Part shown: piece by piece, positions 38,511-47,308 of the stretch
Layout: every line of letters begins with the position of its first letter
Numbering within the stretch: position 1 is the stretch's first letter
Source of the DNA: Gallionella sp.
GTDB lineage: Bacteria > Pseudomonadota > Gammaproteobacteria > Burkholderiales > Gallionellaceae
Assembly: GCA_028688275.1 (NCBI GenBank)
Contig: JAQTYN010000004.1
Coordinates: 16,222-80,221 of the forward strand
Direction of reading: 5' to 3'
Length of the DNA stretch: 64,000 nt
Made by a program: the position numbers and the translations under genes
The notes under the pieces: model-generated
What the model was told of the DNA's origin: nothing
The model's database searches: none
Seen by the model: the letters and a program-made list of their open reading frames with translations, nothing else

Positions 38511-38903
38511 ATGGTCAACGTTTATGCTTTTCTCGCCATCGGCTGCGGCGCGGCGGTCGGTGCATGGTTGCGTTGGGGCCTGGGGCTGTGGTTTAACACC
38601 TATTTACCGCAACTCCCCCCTGGTACGCTCATCGCCAATTTATTGGGCGGCTATTTGATTGGCGTGGCATTTGCTTTCTTTATTCAGCATCCCAGCGTCT
38701 CACCCGAATGGCGATTGTTGATTATCACAGGATTCTTAGGCGGACTGACCACATTTTCAACCTTCTCCGCTGAAACCGTGACGTTATTGCTGCGCGGTCA
38801 ATATGGCTGGGCGGTGGGGATTATTTTGACCCATCTAGGTGGCTCATTGTGCATGACGATTTTGGGCATTCAAACCTTTAAGTGGATGAATACCACATCA
38901 TGA
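38511..38903 (+). CDS. crcB: Fluoride-exporting channel CrcB/Fluc
   Basis: Fluc channels are dual-topology dimers that let fluoride leave the cell. The 130 residues carry four membrane segments, [36 protein letters not shown] with the conserved Asn, and [16 protein letters not shown] with the Phe box and TFS pore residues. CAGGAGACGAGG precedes the ATG. I looked for a fluoride riboswitch between 38400 and 38510 and found none that fits the consensus. Confidence 0.96.
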   Translation: MVNVYAFLAIGCGAAVGAWLRWGLGLWFNTYLPQLPPGTLIANLLGGYLIGVAFAFFIQHPSVSPEWRLLIITGFLGGLTTFSTFSAETVTLLLRGQYGWAVGIILTHLGGSLCMTILGIQTFKWMNTTS

Positions 38904-39370
38904 GCCTACTCACTTTTTACGTTGGCTAACAACATCATTACGCTGGCATGCCACCATAATGGATGGTGGTTAGAAGCTACAAAAATATGCGTATTTCAGG
39001 CGGAACCGCCGTCCTTGCCAGTGTGGGTATCACGCGACATTGAAAATTGTATGAAGATATTTATTTTGGCGGGTCGATAAATCGTCTTTCAAGGTGCAAT
39101 GTCTCCACCGAATCATAGATTTCATCGAAATTCGTACCCGCGTTTATTTACAGCACTATAAAAGTTTTTCATATCTAGACATACACTATCGTGTAGCTCT
39201 TTGGTGTCGCTGCCCCCGCCCGTTTGGGTGGGGGTTAGTTGTTTTAAGTGTATGTTTTAATTGTTTTTATAACCCATTCTTTTGACCCTTTAGAGTCGTT
39301 GTGAGTTGTATCATGTCGGCGTAGCATGCCGCGCTGTTAAATGATAAACATGTATGCTAAGGGGTGAAAC
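38904..39370. other. 467-base intergenic region between crcB and petA
   Basis: It contains a small hairpin CCACCATAATGGATGGTGG at about 38951-38969, a terminator-like hairpin at 39213-39240, and AT-rich DNA before petA. TTGACC at 39282-39287 could be a -35 box for petABC, but no -10 at proper spacing is convincing. No coding potential or RNA gene was recognised. Confidence 0.6.
39213..39246 (+). terminator. GC-rich hairpin with partial T run
   Basis: CCCCCGCCC-GTTT-GGGTGGGGG with one G-T pair, followed by TTAGTTGTTTT. It likely ends transcription from crcB or isolates petABC from upstream. Confidence 0.65.
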
Positions 39371-39880
39371 ATGGTGACAGAGGCTTTAAACGACGGGGAT
39401 CGTCGTAATTTCTTAATTAAGCTGACTTCGGTGGTCGGGGGGGCGGGGGTCGCGGCAACCTGTGTGCCGTTTGTGGCGAGTATGAATCCCAGTTCGGATG
39501 TGCTGGCTAAGGCCGAGACCGAAGTGGATTTAACCCATATCACACTTGGTGGGATGCACACCGTGGCATGGCAGGGTAAGCCCGTGTTTATCTTGCACCG
39601 TACCCCTGAACAAATAAAAGCCTCTGCTGAGTCGAATGGCGGACTTCAGCCCGAAGCGGATAGCAAGCGCGTCCAAAAACCTGAATGGCTGGTGGTCATT
39701 GGGGTTTGCACCCACATGGGTTGCGTGCCGAACAAAGAAGGTCCTGGTTGGGAATGTCATTGCCATGGCAGTCAATATGACGATAGTGGTCGGGTGATAC
39801 GCGGTCCTGCCCCGAAGAATCTGGAAGTCCCGCCATATCATTTCGTCGCTGACAATAAAATTGTCATCGGAAAGGCTTAG
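39371..39880 (+). CDS. petA: Ubiquinol-cytochrome c reductase, Rieske iron-sulfur subunit
   Basis: This subunit carries the 2Fe-2S cluster that takes the first electron from ubiquinol. The 169 residues begin with a Tat-like N-terminus (GDRRNFLIKLTSVVGGAGVA) that stays as membrane anchor. Cluster box 1 is CTHMGC; box 2 reads CHCHGS instead of the common CPCHGS, keeping the Cys and His ligands. PAPKNLEVPPY is the conserved Pro-loop region. GGGGTGAAAC precedes the ATG. Genes for cytochrome b and c1 follow directly. Confidence 0.97.
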   Translation: MVTEALNDGDRRNFLIKLTSVVGGAGVAATCVPFVASMNPSSDVLAKAETEVDLTHITLGGMHTVAWQGKPVFILHRTPEQIKASAESNGGLQPEADSKRVQKPEWLVVIGVCTHMGCVPNKEGPGWECHCHGSQYDDSGRVIRGPAPKNLEVPPYHFVADNKIVIGKA

Positions 39881-39889
39881 GAGACCATC

Positions 39890-41137
39890 ATGCCGCATCG
39901 CATTATTAATTGGATTGACCAGCGTTTTCCGCTTACCAGCTTCGTCAAGCATGAACTGACAGGCTATCCCACCCCACGCAACCTCAGTTATTGGTGGAAC
40001 TTCGGCTTTTTAGCGGGGTTTGTACTGATGCTGCAAGTGGCGACGGGGATTTTCCTCGCTATGCATTACAAGGCAGACATCGCAATGTCGTTTGATTCCA
40101 TACAACACATCATGCGTGATGTGAATTATGGCTGGCTGTTGCGCTATCTACATTCGACGGGGGCTTCTGCTTTCTTCTTTGTGATTTTTATCCACATGGC
40201 GCGCACTTTGTACTATGGTTCGTATCGTGCACCGCGTGAATTGTTGTGGTGGACAGGGCAGGGACTGTTGCTGTTGTTGATGGGCACGGCATTTATGGGG
40301 TACTTGTTGCCATGGGGACAGATGTCCTTCTGGGGTGCAACCGTCATTACCAATCTGTTCCGTGCCACGCCTTTTATTGGCGATCAAGTGGTGATTTGGC
40401 TGCGCGGCGATTACACCGTGGGTGATGCCACGCTGACCCGATTCTTTGCCTTGCATTATTTGTTTCCATTCTTGATTATCGGCGCGGTCATCGTACATCT
40501 GGTGGCTCTGCATACGGTTAAAAGCAGCAACCCCAGCGGGATCAATTTGCAAGACAAGGACAACATCCCTTTCCACCCTTATTTCACTATCAAAGATTTA
40601 TATGGTTTAGGGCTGTTCTTGATGTTGTACAGCGTATTTGTGTTCTTTATGCCTGATAGCTTGATTGAACCTGCTAACAACATTCCCGCTAATCCGATGG
40701 TTACGCCGAACCACATCGTGCCTGAATGGTATTTCCTGCCGTTCTACGCGATTCTGCGTTCGGTGCCCAATATGGTGGGCGGTGTGGTCGCGATGGGTGT
40801 GTCGGTATTGATCTTCGCCTTTATGCCGTATTTAGATCGATCCCGCATCCCAGGTGGCGCACATTACCGTCCGATGTTCCGTGGTTTATTCTACTTTTTT
40901 GCGATAGATATGGGCGTATTAGGCTACATAGGCTACATCCCACCGACTGAACAATCCATTTTGATTGGGCAGGTTGCTACCTTCATCTATTTCACCTTGT
41001 TTCTGATTTTGCCCTTCCTTTCAAAATTTGAAGAACGATGGTTGATGAAACGCGGATTAACGCCCGAAATTGAGGCACTGATTGCCAGCGAAGCCAAAGA
41101 GATAAGCGAAAAAAGCAAAAAAAGGAGCAAACGATGA
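39890..41137 (+). CDS. petB: Ubiquinol-cytochrome c reductase, cytochrome b
   Basis: Cytochrome b holds hemes bL and bH and both quinone sites. The 415 residues have eight membrane segments. NLSYWWNFGFLAGFVLMLQV, RYLHSTGASAFFFVIFIHMAR (heme His), HYLFPFLIIGAVIVHLVALH (heme His pair) and the Qo-site PEWYFLPFYAILRSVP are diagnostic. It contains both the b6-like and subunit-IV-like parts, as in proteobacterial bc1. The C-terminal tail is Lys-rich. It lies nine bases after petA and overlaps petC by four. Confidence 0.98.
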   Translation: MPHRIINWIDQRFPLTSFVKHELTGYPTPRNLSYWWNFGFLAGFVLMLQVATGIFLAMHYKADIAMSFDSIQHIMRDVNYGWLLRYLHSTGASAFFFVIFIHMARTLYYGSYRAPRELLWWTGQGLLLLLMGTAFMGYLLPWGQMSFWGATVITNLFRATPFIGDQVVIWLRGDYTVGDATLTRFFALHYLFPFLIIGAVIVHLVALHTVKSSNPSGINLQDKDNIPFHPYFTIKDLYGLGLFLMLYSVFVFFMPDSLIEPANNIPANPMVTPNHIVPEWYFLPFYAILRSVPNMVGGVVAMGVSVLIFAFMPYLDRSRIPGGAHYRPMFRGLFYFFAIDMGVLGYIGYIPPTEQSILIGQVATFIYFTLFLILPFLSKFEERWLMKRGLTPEIEALIASEAKEISEKSKKRSKR

Positions 41138-41775
41138 ATAAGTTTATGATGGTATTGGCATCCTGTTGCCTCGCCGCAAGCGCGCTGGCTTCAGAAGTTA
41201 AGCTGGATACGGTCAAAGTGGGTATTGATAAGCCCACCGTGGGACGAGGCGTAGAAGCCATGATGACTGATTGCCATTCTTGCCACAGCATGAAATACAT
41301 TAAGTATCGTGACTTGCTGAGCTTAGGCGTGGACAAGAAAAAGGTCGATGAATGGCGTGGCGATCAACCAATGGATGCGGCTTTGATGGCACAAATGCCA
41401 GAAGCTGATGCGATGGCGGCCTATGGTTCAGCACCGCCTGACTTGAGCTTGATGGCAAAAGCGCGTGAAGGCGGTGCGAACTACGTGTATTCCTATCTGC
41501 TAGGCTATTACACGACACCCGATGGCACGACGCATAATCACATTTTTCCTGCCACTAAAATGCCTGACATTTTGGGTATGAGTAATGCCAAGGAAGCGGC
41601 TGAGCGTACCGCCATACAAGGCAAAGCGCGAGACATTGTTTCCTACTTGGTTTGGGCCTCGGATCCGCACGCGCAGGAGCGGCAAAGTTTAGGCTATTAT
41701 GTGATGGGCTATCTGTTTGTATTGACGTTGATGCTGTATTTTGTCAAAAATCAAATATGGGCTAAGTTGAAATAA
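41134..41775 (+). CDS. petC: Ubiquinol-cytochrome c reductase, cytochrome c1
   Basis: Cytochrome c1 passes electrons from the Rieske centre to soluble cytochrome c. The 213 residues have a signal peptide, MNKFMMVLASCCLAASALA, the heme motif CHSCH followed by SMKYIKYRDLLS, the axial Met probably in ATKMPDILGMSN, and a C-terminal anchor, LGYYVMGYLFVLTLMLYFV. PPDLSLMAKAREGGANYVYS is highly conserved. Its ATG overlaps the petB stop. Confidence 0.97.
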   Translation: MNKFMMVLASCCLAASALASEVKLDTVKVGIDKPTVGRGVEAMMTDCHSCHSMKYIKYRDLLSLGVDKKKVDEWRGDQPMDAALMAQMPEADAMAAYGSAPPDLSLMAKAREGGANYVYSYLLGYYTTPDGTTHNHIFPATKMPDILGMSNAKEAAERTAIQGKARDIVSYLVWASDPHAQERQSLGYYVMGYLFVLTLMLYFVKNQIWAKLK

Positions 41776-41800
41776 ACCTTTTAAATGAGTGAGGTACAAA

Positions 41801-42190
41801 ATGAAACGCTTTCAATCTATTGTGGTTCTGTCATTGCTAATGATGTCCTCGTGGGCGGTTGCTGCACCCCAAACGCCTACGCCACCAGTCAGTTATAAAA
41901 CGGATGTGACGCCTATCATTCATGACTATTGTTTGAGCTGCCATGAACCTGGAGGCAAGGGGTTTGAGAAAAGTGGCTTGGATATGCGCACTTACGCCAG
42001 CTTGATGAAAGGCACAAAATTTGGTGCCATCGTTAAACCAGGCGACAGCTTTACCAGTATTTTGATTCAAGTGGTAGAAGGGCGCGTTCACGCTTCCATC
42101 AAAATGCCTTACGGCATGAGTGGTGGACTTGCCAAAGACAAAATCGGCGTACTGAAAAAATGGGTCGATCAAGGTGCAAAAGACAATTGA
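41801..42190 (+). CDS. Periplasmic cytochrome c-domain protein beside the bc1 operon
   Basis: From ATG 41801 the protein has 129 residues with a signal peptide (FQSIVVLSLLMMSSWAVA). A single heme motif CLSCH lies near residue 45 in YCLSCHEPGGKGFEKSGLDM. LMKGTKFGAIVKPGDS and IKMPYGMSGGLAKDKI are features of the planctomycete-type cytochrome c fold often seen in sulfur and metal oxidisers. It follows petC by 25 bases, so it probably shares its transcript and accepts electrons from the complex. The partner downstream is unknown. Confidence 0.88.
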   Translation: MKRFQSIVVLSLLMMSSWAVAAPQTPTPPVSYKTDVTPIIHDYCLSCHEPGGKGFEKSGLDMRTYASLMKGTKFGAIVKPGDSFTSILIQVVEGRVHASIKMPYGMSGGLAKDKIGVLKKWVDQGAKDN

Positions 42191-42218
42191 TAGATCGTGC
42201 TGATGGCTGAACCGTAAC

Positions 42219-42246
42219 AGAGCCGCTTTACGCGGCTCTTTGTTTT
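42219..42246 (+). terminator. Rho-independent terminator of the petABC operon
   Basis: AGAGCCGC-TTTAC-GCGGCTCT is followed by TTGTTTT, 30 bases after the last cytochrome gene. It also lies just beyond the end of the convergent gene at 42307. Confidence 0.88.
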
Positions 42247-42306
42247 GGTGTGTTGTAATATTTGGGTCAAGATAAAGCTGTGTGCCATACCTTTCACGGG
42301 GAAGGG

Positions 42307-42903
42307 CTAGCGGTTGATCGTCTCATTACTCACTAACGCCAATACAGCTTTTTCAAGATGTCGATAGCTGGGAGAGCGTTCGCGCAGGTGGTTTAAATTC
42401 AACTGGCTGACAATTTTGACTTGATGCACCGTTTCTTTGTACGCAATACCGCTAGGCATTGCTTTGGATAACCATTCTTTCGCCCCGCGCACGCTTTCAG
42501 GCGATGACGGAAATGCGGTGACTTCGGGAATATCTTTCAGTATTTTTCGGGTGGCATCCCGATCTGCAAGAAACAGTGTTTCAAACTCTTTGACCATAAA
42601 AGATACTTTGAACGGCCATTCAGGTCGCAAAGCGAGGGCTTTTTCGTAGAATGGTGCTGCGGATTTCACGACGCAATCGCAGTCTTTACAATCAAAATCA
42701 ATCAGCAATAAAATCGCCGCGTCTTCTTTGATCGCCATTTTGAATACATTTTCAAAGTTGGCATGGATTTTGGGCAAATCGCCGCGTTTATGCGCTAACA
42801 CTTCCACTTCAAAATGCTGGTGATGATGCAAAATGCGCCTGAGTAATTCGGGGACGGCTTTTAAATCGCCCTCGCCCTCCACAATCGCCAACAGTTTTTT
42901 CAT
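42307..42903 (-). CDS. DUF4276/TOPRIM-like protein paired with an ATPase
   Basis: DUF4276 proteins have a TOPRIM-like fold and are usually next to an OLD-like ATPase. The 198 residues start KKLLAIVEGEGD, with the acidic Glu of a TOPRIM core, and continue with AILLLIDFDCKDCD, the DxD-type acidic motif near 65-75. KEFETLFLADRD is a further conserved stretch. It overlaps the ATPase gene by four bases (ATGA), so they make a two-gene unit, in effect a split OLD nuclease. A role in phage defence is inference from this pairing; catalytic activity is not proven by the motifs. Confidence 0.82.
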   Translation of the reverse strand: MKKLLAIVEGEGDLKAVPELLRRILHHHQHFEVEVLAHKRGDLPKIHANFENVFKMAIKEDAAILLLIDFDCKDCDCVVKSAAPFYEKALALRPEWPFKVSFMVKEFETLFLADRDATRKILKDIPEVTAFPSSPESVRGAKEWLSKAMPSGIAYKETVHQVKIVSQLNLNHLRERSPSYRHLEKAVLALVSNETINR

Positions 42904-44108
42904 TGCCCCTCCGCCAACAGCCCCTCAGACACCATCAATTCTTGCAACGAAATCAGATTTTCTTTCACCGATTCCATTTGCGAAGTTTTAATTGGCGACA
43001 CGCGGGTTTTCCCATCTTGCATCGAGACAATGCGAATTTCTTCAGGCTGAAAATGATCGACCAAATACGGGCTGTGGCTGGTAATTAGCAATTGCGTGCG
43101 TTCCGACACTTCGCGGAAGGCTTCCGCTAACATGACAAGAATCGCGGGATGGATGGTTTGTTCAGGTTCTTCTAAGGCAATAAACGGCGGCGGTGGGGTT
43201 TGATACAGGGCAAGCAAGATACCGAAAATTCGCAATGTGCCATCGGAAAGTTGCACGGGATCAAAGGCGTGTATAGTTTCGCCGTTTTTAACGTGAAATT
43301 GAGGAACAAGGTAAGAACCGACGGATAAAACCGAAATATCCTGCAAGGTCGGCATCACGACTTGCATCATCTCCAAGATGCGCCCGAACGCTTCTTGTCC
43401 ATCATTGGTTTTTTTCAGTGCCTTGAGTACAGAAGCCCAGTTTGCGCCTGACTCTTTCATCCTCTCGTCGGTATCTGGTCGCGCTACTTCGCGCAATGTG
43501 TTGGGGAAAATGGAAGAAAAGCGAAGTTGTGAAAGGAAGTCAACGAGAGAAGTTGCAATTCCCTCACCCCAAGATTGATTGAGAAACGATTGCTCCTTGG
43601 GTACTCTAAATGCGTGACTTCCTTGGTTAGCGTTAATACTTGTTATTGTGGTATGCCCCGTTGCATCACGTTTAATACGCTGCACTTCAAAGAGTGGGTT
43701 ATTGGCATCCCAATGAATCGCACCAATGAGCATGGTATCAGCCACCTCGGCGCGCTCTTGTTTGATTAGGTAATTACCCTCCGCTAGACTTTGAATGGTG
43801 ATTTCATAAAATCCCTCAAATGTCTCACTACGGACTTCTTCATCAAAAGTTTCAGCAAAACCGATTTTGATCGACATTTCGTAAGGGGTATCGGGAGAAT
43901 GCTCCCGCACCATCAAAATCCCCCCGCGCCGACTCATCGCATGATCCAACCCATCCACTACCATATCGCGTAAAAACCGCAACGCGTCCACGAGGTTGCT
44001 TTTCCCCGTGCCATTCGCGCCGACCAATAGCGTCAACGGGGGCAAGTTATCCAAATTGACTTCAGACAAACTTTTGTAGTGGCTGATGTGAACGGATGTT
44101 AAGCGCAT
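42900..44108 (-). CDS. AAA_21-type ATPase of a two-gene unit
   Basis: The 402-residue protein is a RecF/SMC-like ATPase: MRLTSVHISHYKSLSEVNLD, Walker A LLVGANGTGKSNLVDALRFL (residues about 28-47), the signature-like VQLSDGTLRIFGILLALY, Walker B PPFIALEEPEQTIHPAIL, and H-loop LLITSHSPYLVDHF. No nuclease domain is fused; the TOPRIM-like partner is encoded next to it. AAGGAG at its ribosome site overlaps the prfB stop region (14 bases away), so it is likely transcribed with prfB. Relatives occur beside many restriction and abortive-infection genes. Confidence 0.88.
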   Translation of the reverse strand: MRLTSVHISHYKSLSEVNLDNLPPLTLLVGANGTGKSNLVDALRFLRDMVVDGLDHAMSRRGGILMVREHSPDTPYEMSIKIGFAETFDEEVRSETFEGFYEITIQSLAEGNYLIKQERAEVADTMLIGAIHWDANNPLFEVQRIKRDATGHTTITSINANQGSHAFRVPKEQSFLNQSWGEGIATSLVDFLSQLRFSSIFPNTLREVARPDTDERMKESGANWASVLKALKKTNDGQEAFGRILEMMQVVMPTLQDISVLSVGSYLVPQFHVKNGETIHAFDPVQLSDGTLRIFGILLALYQTPPPPFIALEEPEQTIHPAILVMLAEAFREVSERTQLLITSHSPYLVDHFQPEEIRIVSMQDGKTRVSPIKTSQMESVKENLISLQELMVSEGLLAEGQ

Positions 44109-44122
44109 CGGATTCTCCTTGG

Positions 44123-45227
44123 TTAAACCCCTTGCTTCAAACTCGCGGTGATAAAAATATCCAAATCGCCATCCAGCACGCCTTGGGTATTGCCCACTTC
44201 GACATTGGTGCGCAGGTCTTTGATGCGGGATTGGTCTAGCACGTAGGAGCGGATTTGGTGTCCCCAGCCGATGTCGGATTTGCCGTCTTCCAACACTTGC
44301 TTGGCTTCGTTGCGTTTGCGCAGTTCTTCTTCGTACATGCGCGATTTCAGCATCGACATGGCTTCGGCGCGGTTTTTGTGTTGTGAGCGGTCATTTTGAC
44401 ATTGCACCACGATGCCCGTGGGGATGTGGGTCAAGCGCACCGCTGAATCGGTTTTGTTAATGTGCTGACCGCCCGCACCCGAAGCGCGATAGGTATCCAC
44501 CCGTAAATCCGCTGGATTGATGTCAATTTCAATCGAATCATCGACTTCTGGATACACGAATACGCTGGAAAACGAGGTGTGGCGGCGATTGCCCGAATCA
44601 AAAGGCGATTTGCGCACCAAGCGATGCACGCCCACTTCGGTGCGCAAATGACCATAAGCGTATTCGCCCGTTACCTTGATAGATGCGCCTTTGATACCCG
44701 CCACTTCACCATCGGATTGTTCCAAAATTTCCACTTGGAAACCTTTGCGTTCGCAGTAGCGCAAATACATGCGCAACAACATCGAGCCCCAATCCTGCGC
44801 TTCTGTACCGCCTGATCCTGCTTGAATGTCGATAAAGCAATTATTGGGATCCATCGGGTGCGAGAACATGCGACGGAATTCTAAGGCTGCTACGCGTTTT
44901 TCAATGTCTTGAATGTCATCCGCCGTGGCGTGCATACTGTCCAAGTCATCTTCGGCTTGCGACATTTCAAATAACTCTGCCGCATCACTTAGATCTTGCT
45001 GGATTTTGCTCAATCCCAATACCACGATTTCCAAGGCCTTGCGCTCGCGTCCCAGCTCCTGAGCGCGTTTGGCATCTTCCCAAATAGCGGGGTCTTCCGC
45101 CAGCTCAGAGACTTCGACTAAGCGTTCTTGCTTGGTATCGAAGTCAAAGATACCTCCGTAATTCCGCGCTGCGCAAGGCTAAATCGGCCAACTGATTGGT
45201 GATGAGATTGATTTGTTCGACTTCCAT
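44123..45227 (-). CDS. prfB: Peptide chain release factor RF2 with programmed +1 frameshift
   Basis: RF2 releases peptides at UAA and UGA. Translation starts at ATG 45227 ([20 protein letters not shown]) and reaches an in-frame TGA at codon 28. The site reads GGAGGTATCTTTGAC, the classic slip signal: an internal Shine-Dalgarno, CTT, then TGA followed by C. A +1 shift continues [12 protein letters not shown] to a 367-residue protein, close to E. coli's 365. It has the SPF stop-recognition motif ([10 protein letters not shown]) and GGQ in [19 protein letters not shown]. The frameshift lets low RF2 raise its own synthesis. lysS, its common downstream neighbour, is replaced by the ATPase pair. 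Confidence 0.97.
45143..45159 (-). promoter_or_regulatory. prfB programmed frameshift site
   Basis: On the minus strand ACGGAGGTATCTTTGAC. GGAGG acts as an internal Shine-Dalgarno three bases ahead of the CTT-T slip codon, and TGA followed by C is a weak stop. Frames fit exactly: codon 27 is CTT in frame with ATG 45227, and GAC at 45145-45143 is in frame with the remaining 340 residues. Confidence 0.96.
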
Positions 45228-45256
45228 GATGGTGTTGTGCTGAAGATAAAGGCGCG

Positions 45257-45262
45257 ATTATA
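45257..45262 (-). promoter_or_regulatory. Possible -10 box for prfB
   Basis: TATAAT on the minus strand about 30 bases upstream of ATG 45227. The -35 region at 17 bases is poor. A leader of about 23 bases would result. The 160 bases between it and the terminator at 45457 show a small hairpin GGGAG...CTCCC and no gene I can support. Confidence 0.5.
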
Positions 45263-45426
45263 CCCGAAGCGTGGGGGAGGACAGGCGGCGAGCGATGGGG
45301 GAATTGCCTCAAGATAAACGTTGCCGAATGTGTTACTAAGGGAGGCGTGTCGGCTCCCGTGAAAGGTTGCCAAAGAAACCAAATGGGCGAGCCTATTTTG
45401 CATCATACAAAGACGTTTTGTTCGTA

Positions 45427-45457
45427 AAAAAGACCTCGCGAAGGGGCAAGGTCTTTT
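45427..45457 (-). terminator. Terminator of the leftward rnf operon
   Basis: On the minus strand AAAAGACCT...AGGTCTTTTTT with a 12-base loop, 40 bases after the transporter stop. It would end the transcript that starts at rnfA. Confidence 0.8.
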
Positions 45458-45498
45458 GAGTTAGTTCACGATTTTGGAATGATTTTTTGAGATGTCTT

Positions 45499-46836
45499 TT
45501 ACGTCAAATATCTCAAATAGAGATAGATATGCGAAATAACGATGGAAATTAGCATCAGCGGGAAGGCGATTTTCAGGAAGGTGGCGAAGCGTATGGGCGT
45601 GCCTGCTTGTTCGGCAATGCCCGCCACGACCAAGTTGGCTGATGCGCCCACCAATGTACCGTTGCCCCCTAAACATGCACCTAGTGCCAGTGCCCACCAC
45701 AGCGGCATGATGGCTTGTTCGCCACCCATGGCAGGGGCGAGGGATTTAATCAGCGGAATCATGGTGGCGACAAAGGGGATGTTATCCACGAAAGCAGAGG
45801 CAATTGCCGATCCCCACAAAATGGACAGTGCCGTGGTGGTGAGATTGCCCTGAGTCAACCCCAATAAACCATGTGCCATCGCCGAAATCAAGCCTGCTTG
45901 CTCGATGCCATACACGGCAATAAACAAACCAATAAAGAAGAATAGCGTCACCCATTCCACTTCGATCAAGGCATGATGTACCCGCTTTCCTTGAGTTTCA
46001 GGATCACTGCCAAAATTTTCCAACAACAACAGCATGGCCGCACCAAAGAGCGCAATGGTGGCTGGTTCCAAATGCAACACCCCGTGCATCATAAAACCCA
46101 CAATCACCAAGCTAAAGATCAGCAAGGCTTGTTTTAATAGCTTCCAATCGGTAATCGCTTCGATTTCGTTGAAACGCATCACCCGTTCGCGGTCTTCTGC
46201 CGTGGCGACAAAATCTTTACGCCATATCCACCAAATGGGCAACAGGGTTGCAATGGCAACTAAAGGAATAATCGGGGTAAGGTGTAGCAAGAAATCGTTA
46301 AAGCTGAGGTTGGCGGCAGAGCCGATCATGATATTGGGCGGGTCGCCGATTAAGGTTGCCGTTCCGCCAATATTGGACATAAAGATAACAGCGAAGAGAT
46401 AAGGATACGGTTTAATCTTAAGCTCTTCCGTGATAAGCAAAATCACTGGCGTCACCAGCAAGACGGTGGTCACATTATCTAGCAGTGCAGAAAATAAGGC
46501 AGTGACAATCGACATCATCAGCATAATGCCGATAGGATGAGCATTCACTTTTTTTGCAATCCAAATGGCGACAAATTGAAACACGCCACTTTTTTTGGTA
46601 ATGGAGACGATGAGCATCATGCCAATCAGCAATCCCAAGGTATTGAAATCGATGCCACGTATGGCGGCTTCTTGGGTGAGGATGCCACATAAAATCATCA
46701 GTCCACCGCCCAGCAGGGCGACGATGGCGCGGTTAATCCGCTCGGAAATGATGACTGCGTAAGTCGCGATAAAAATACCTGTGGCAAGCCACAAGGGGTT
46801 TAAACCAAACAGGACGTGGATCTCTTCACTGTGCAT
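45499..46836 (-). CDS. ArsB/NhaD-superfamily ion transporter
   Basis: The protein belongs to the ion-transporter superfamily that includes ArsB, NhaD Na+/H+ antiporters and the mammalian P protein. From ATG 46836, set by AAGGAG, it has 445 residues and about eleven membrane segments. Family signatures are ALLDNVTTVLLVTPVILLI and, in the second half, AFVDNIPFVATMIPLI, plus GGTATLIGDPPNIMIGSAAN and LGGNGTLVGASANLVV. These two inverted halves carry the ion site. Its start overlaps the CBS gene's end by 11 bases. It is the last gene of the rnf operon, which suggests Na+ or H+ cycling linked to Rnf; the ion is not known. Confidence 0.87.
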   Translation of the reverse strand: MHSEEIHVLFGLNPLWLATGIFIATYAVIISERINRAIVALLGGGLMILCGILTQEAAIRGIDFNTLGLLIGMMLIVSITKKSGVFQFVAIWIAKKVNAHPIGIMLMMSIVTALFSALLDNVTTVLLVTPVILLITEELKIKPYPYLFAVIFMSNIGGTATLIGDPPNIMIGSAANLSFNDFLLHLTPIIPLVAIATLLPIWWIWRKDFVATAEDRERVMRFNEIEAITDWKLLKQALLIFSLVIVGFMMHGVLHLEPATIALFGAAMLLLLENFGSDPETQGKRVHHALIEVEWVTLFFFIGLFIAVYGIEQAGLISAMAHGLLGLTQGNLTTTALSILWGSAIASAFVDNIPFVATMIPLIKSLAPAMGGEQAIMPLWWALALGACLGGNGTLVGASANLVVAGIAEQAGTPIRFATFLKIAFPLMLISIVISHIYLYLRYLT

Positions 46837-47293
46837 TATTGACTCCTTGACACACTTTAGCCAATAAGTGGGCACTGGTTATCGTGCCAATAAAATGATG
46901 AGATGTTTTATCGACTACAGGTATATCGTTCTCGCCTCGATATAGATGTAAGACCAGTTCTAACAACGGCGTGTCAGGATAGGCAACACGCGCATCCTTC
47001 TCTAGAACTTCGCTGATTAAACGGGAACCTTGCTCGCCCATTTTTTCACACAAGGTTTCCATCGCATCAGAAACAAATCCCAAGTCACTCACCCCGCCCT
47101 CAATCAAGGCGGCTCTGGGCAATAGCAAAGAGAGTAGGCGATTGATGCTGAAGATGCCGAGATAACGCCCTCCCGCATCCACCACGGGCAAGGCGGATAA
47201 CTTGGTTTCCAGCAAAAGCTGGGCGGCATCGGCGATGGTGCTGTCGTTGTGAAGTGCGATGCTATTGGGGTCAATCAAATCGTGGATGGTCAT
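46826..47293 (-). CDS. CBS-domain pair protein
   Basis: Paired CBS domains bind adenine nucleotides and often regulate transporters. The 155 residues contain two: one at about 1-60 (MTIHDLIDPNSIALHNDSTI, LSALPVVDAGGRYLGIFS) and one at about 95-150 (VAYPDTPLLELVLHLYRGEN, DIPVVDKTSHHFIGTIT). A helical link lies between. The gene overlaps the transporter gene and lies 15 bases after rnfH. It is a natural candidate for energy-sensing control of the transporter. Confidence 0.9.
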   Translation of the reverse strand: MTIHDLIDPNSIALHNDSTIADAAQLLLETKLSALPVVDAGGRYLGIFSINRLLSLLLPRAALIEGGVSDLGFVSDAMETLCEKMGEQGSRLISEVLEKDARVAYPDTPLLELVLHLYRGENDIPVVDKTSHHFIGTITSAHLLAKVCQGVNNAQ

Positions 47294-47308
47294 CGTGTTT
47301 TCAGAGGG

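Noticed and set aside
45144..45146. TGA in prfB as selenocysteine codon or inactivating stop
   Set aside because: The context GGAGG...CTTTGAC and exact frames identify the known RF2 frameshift.
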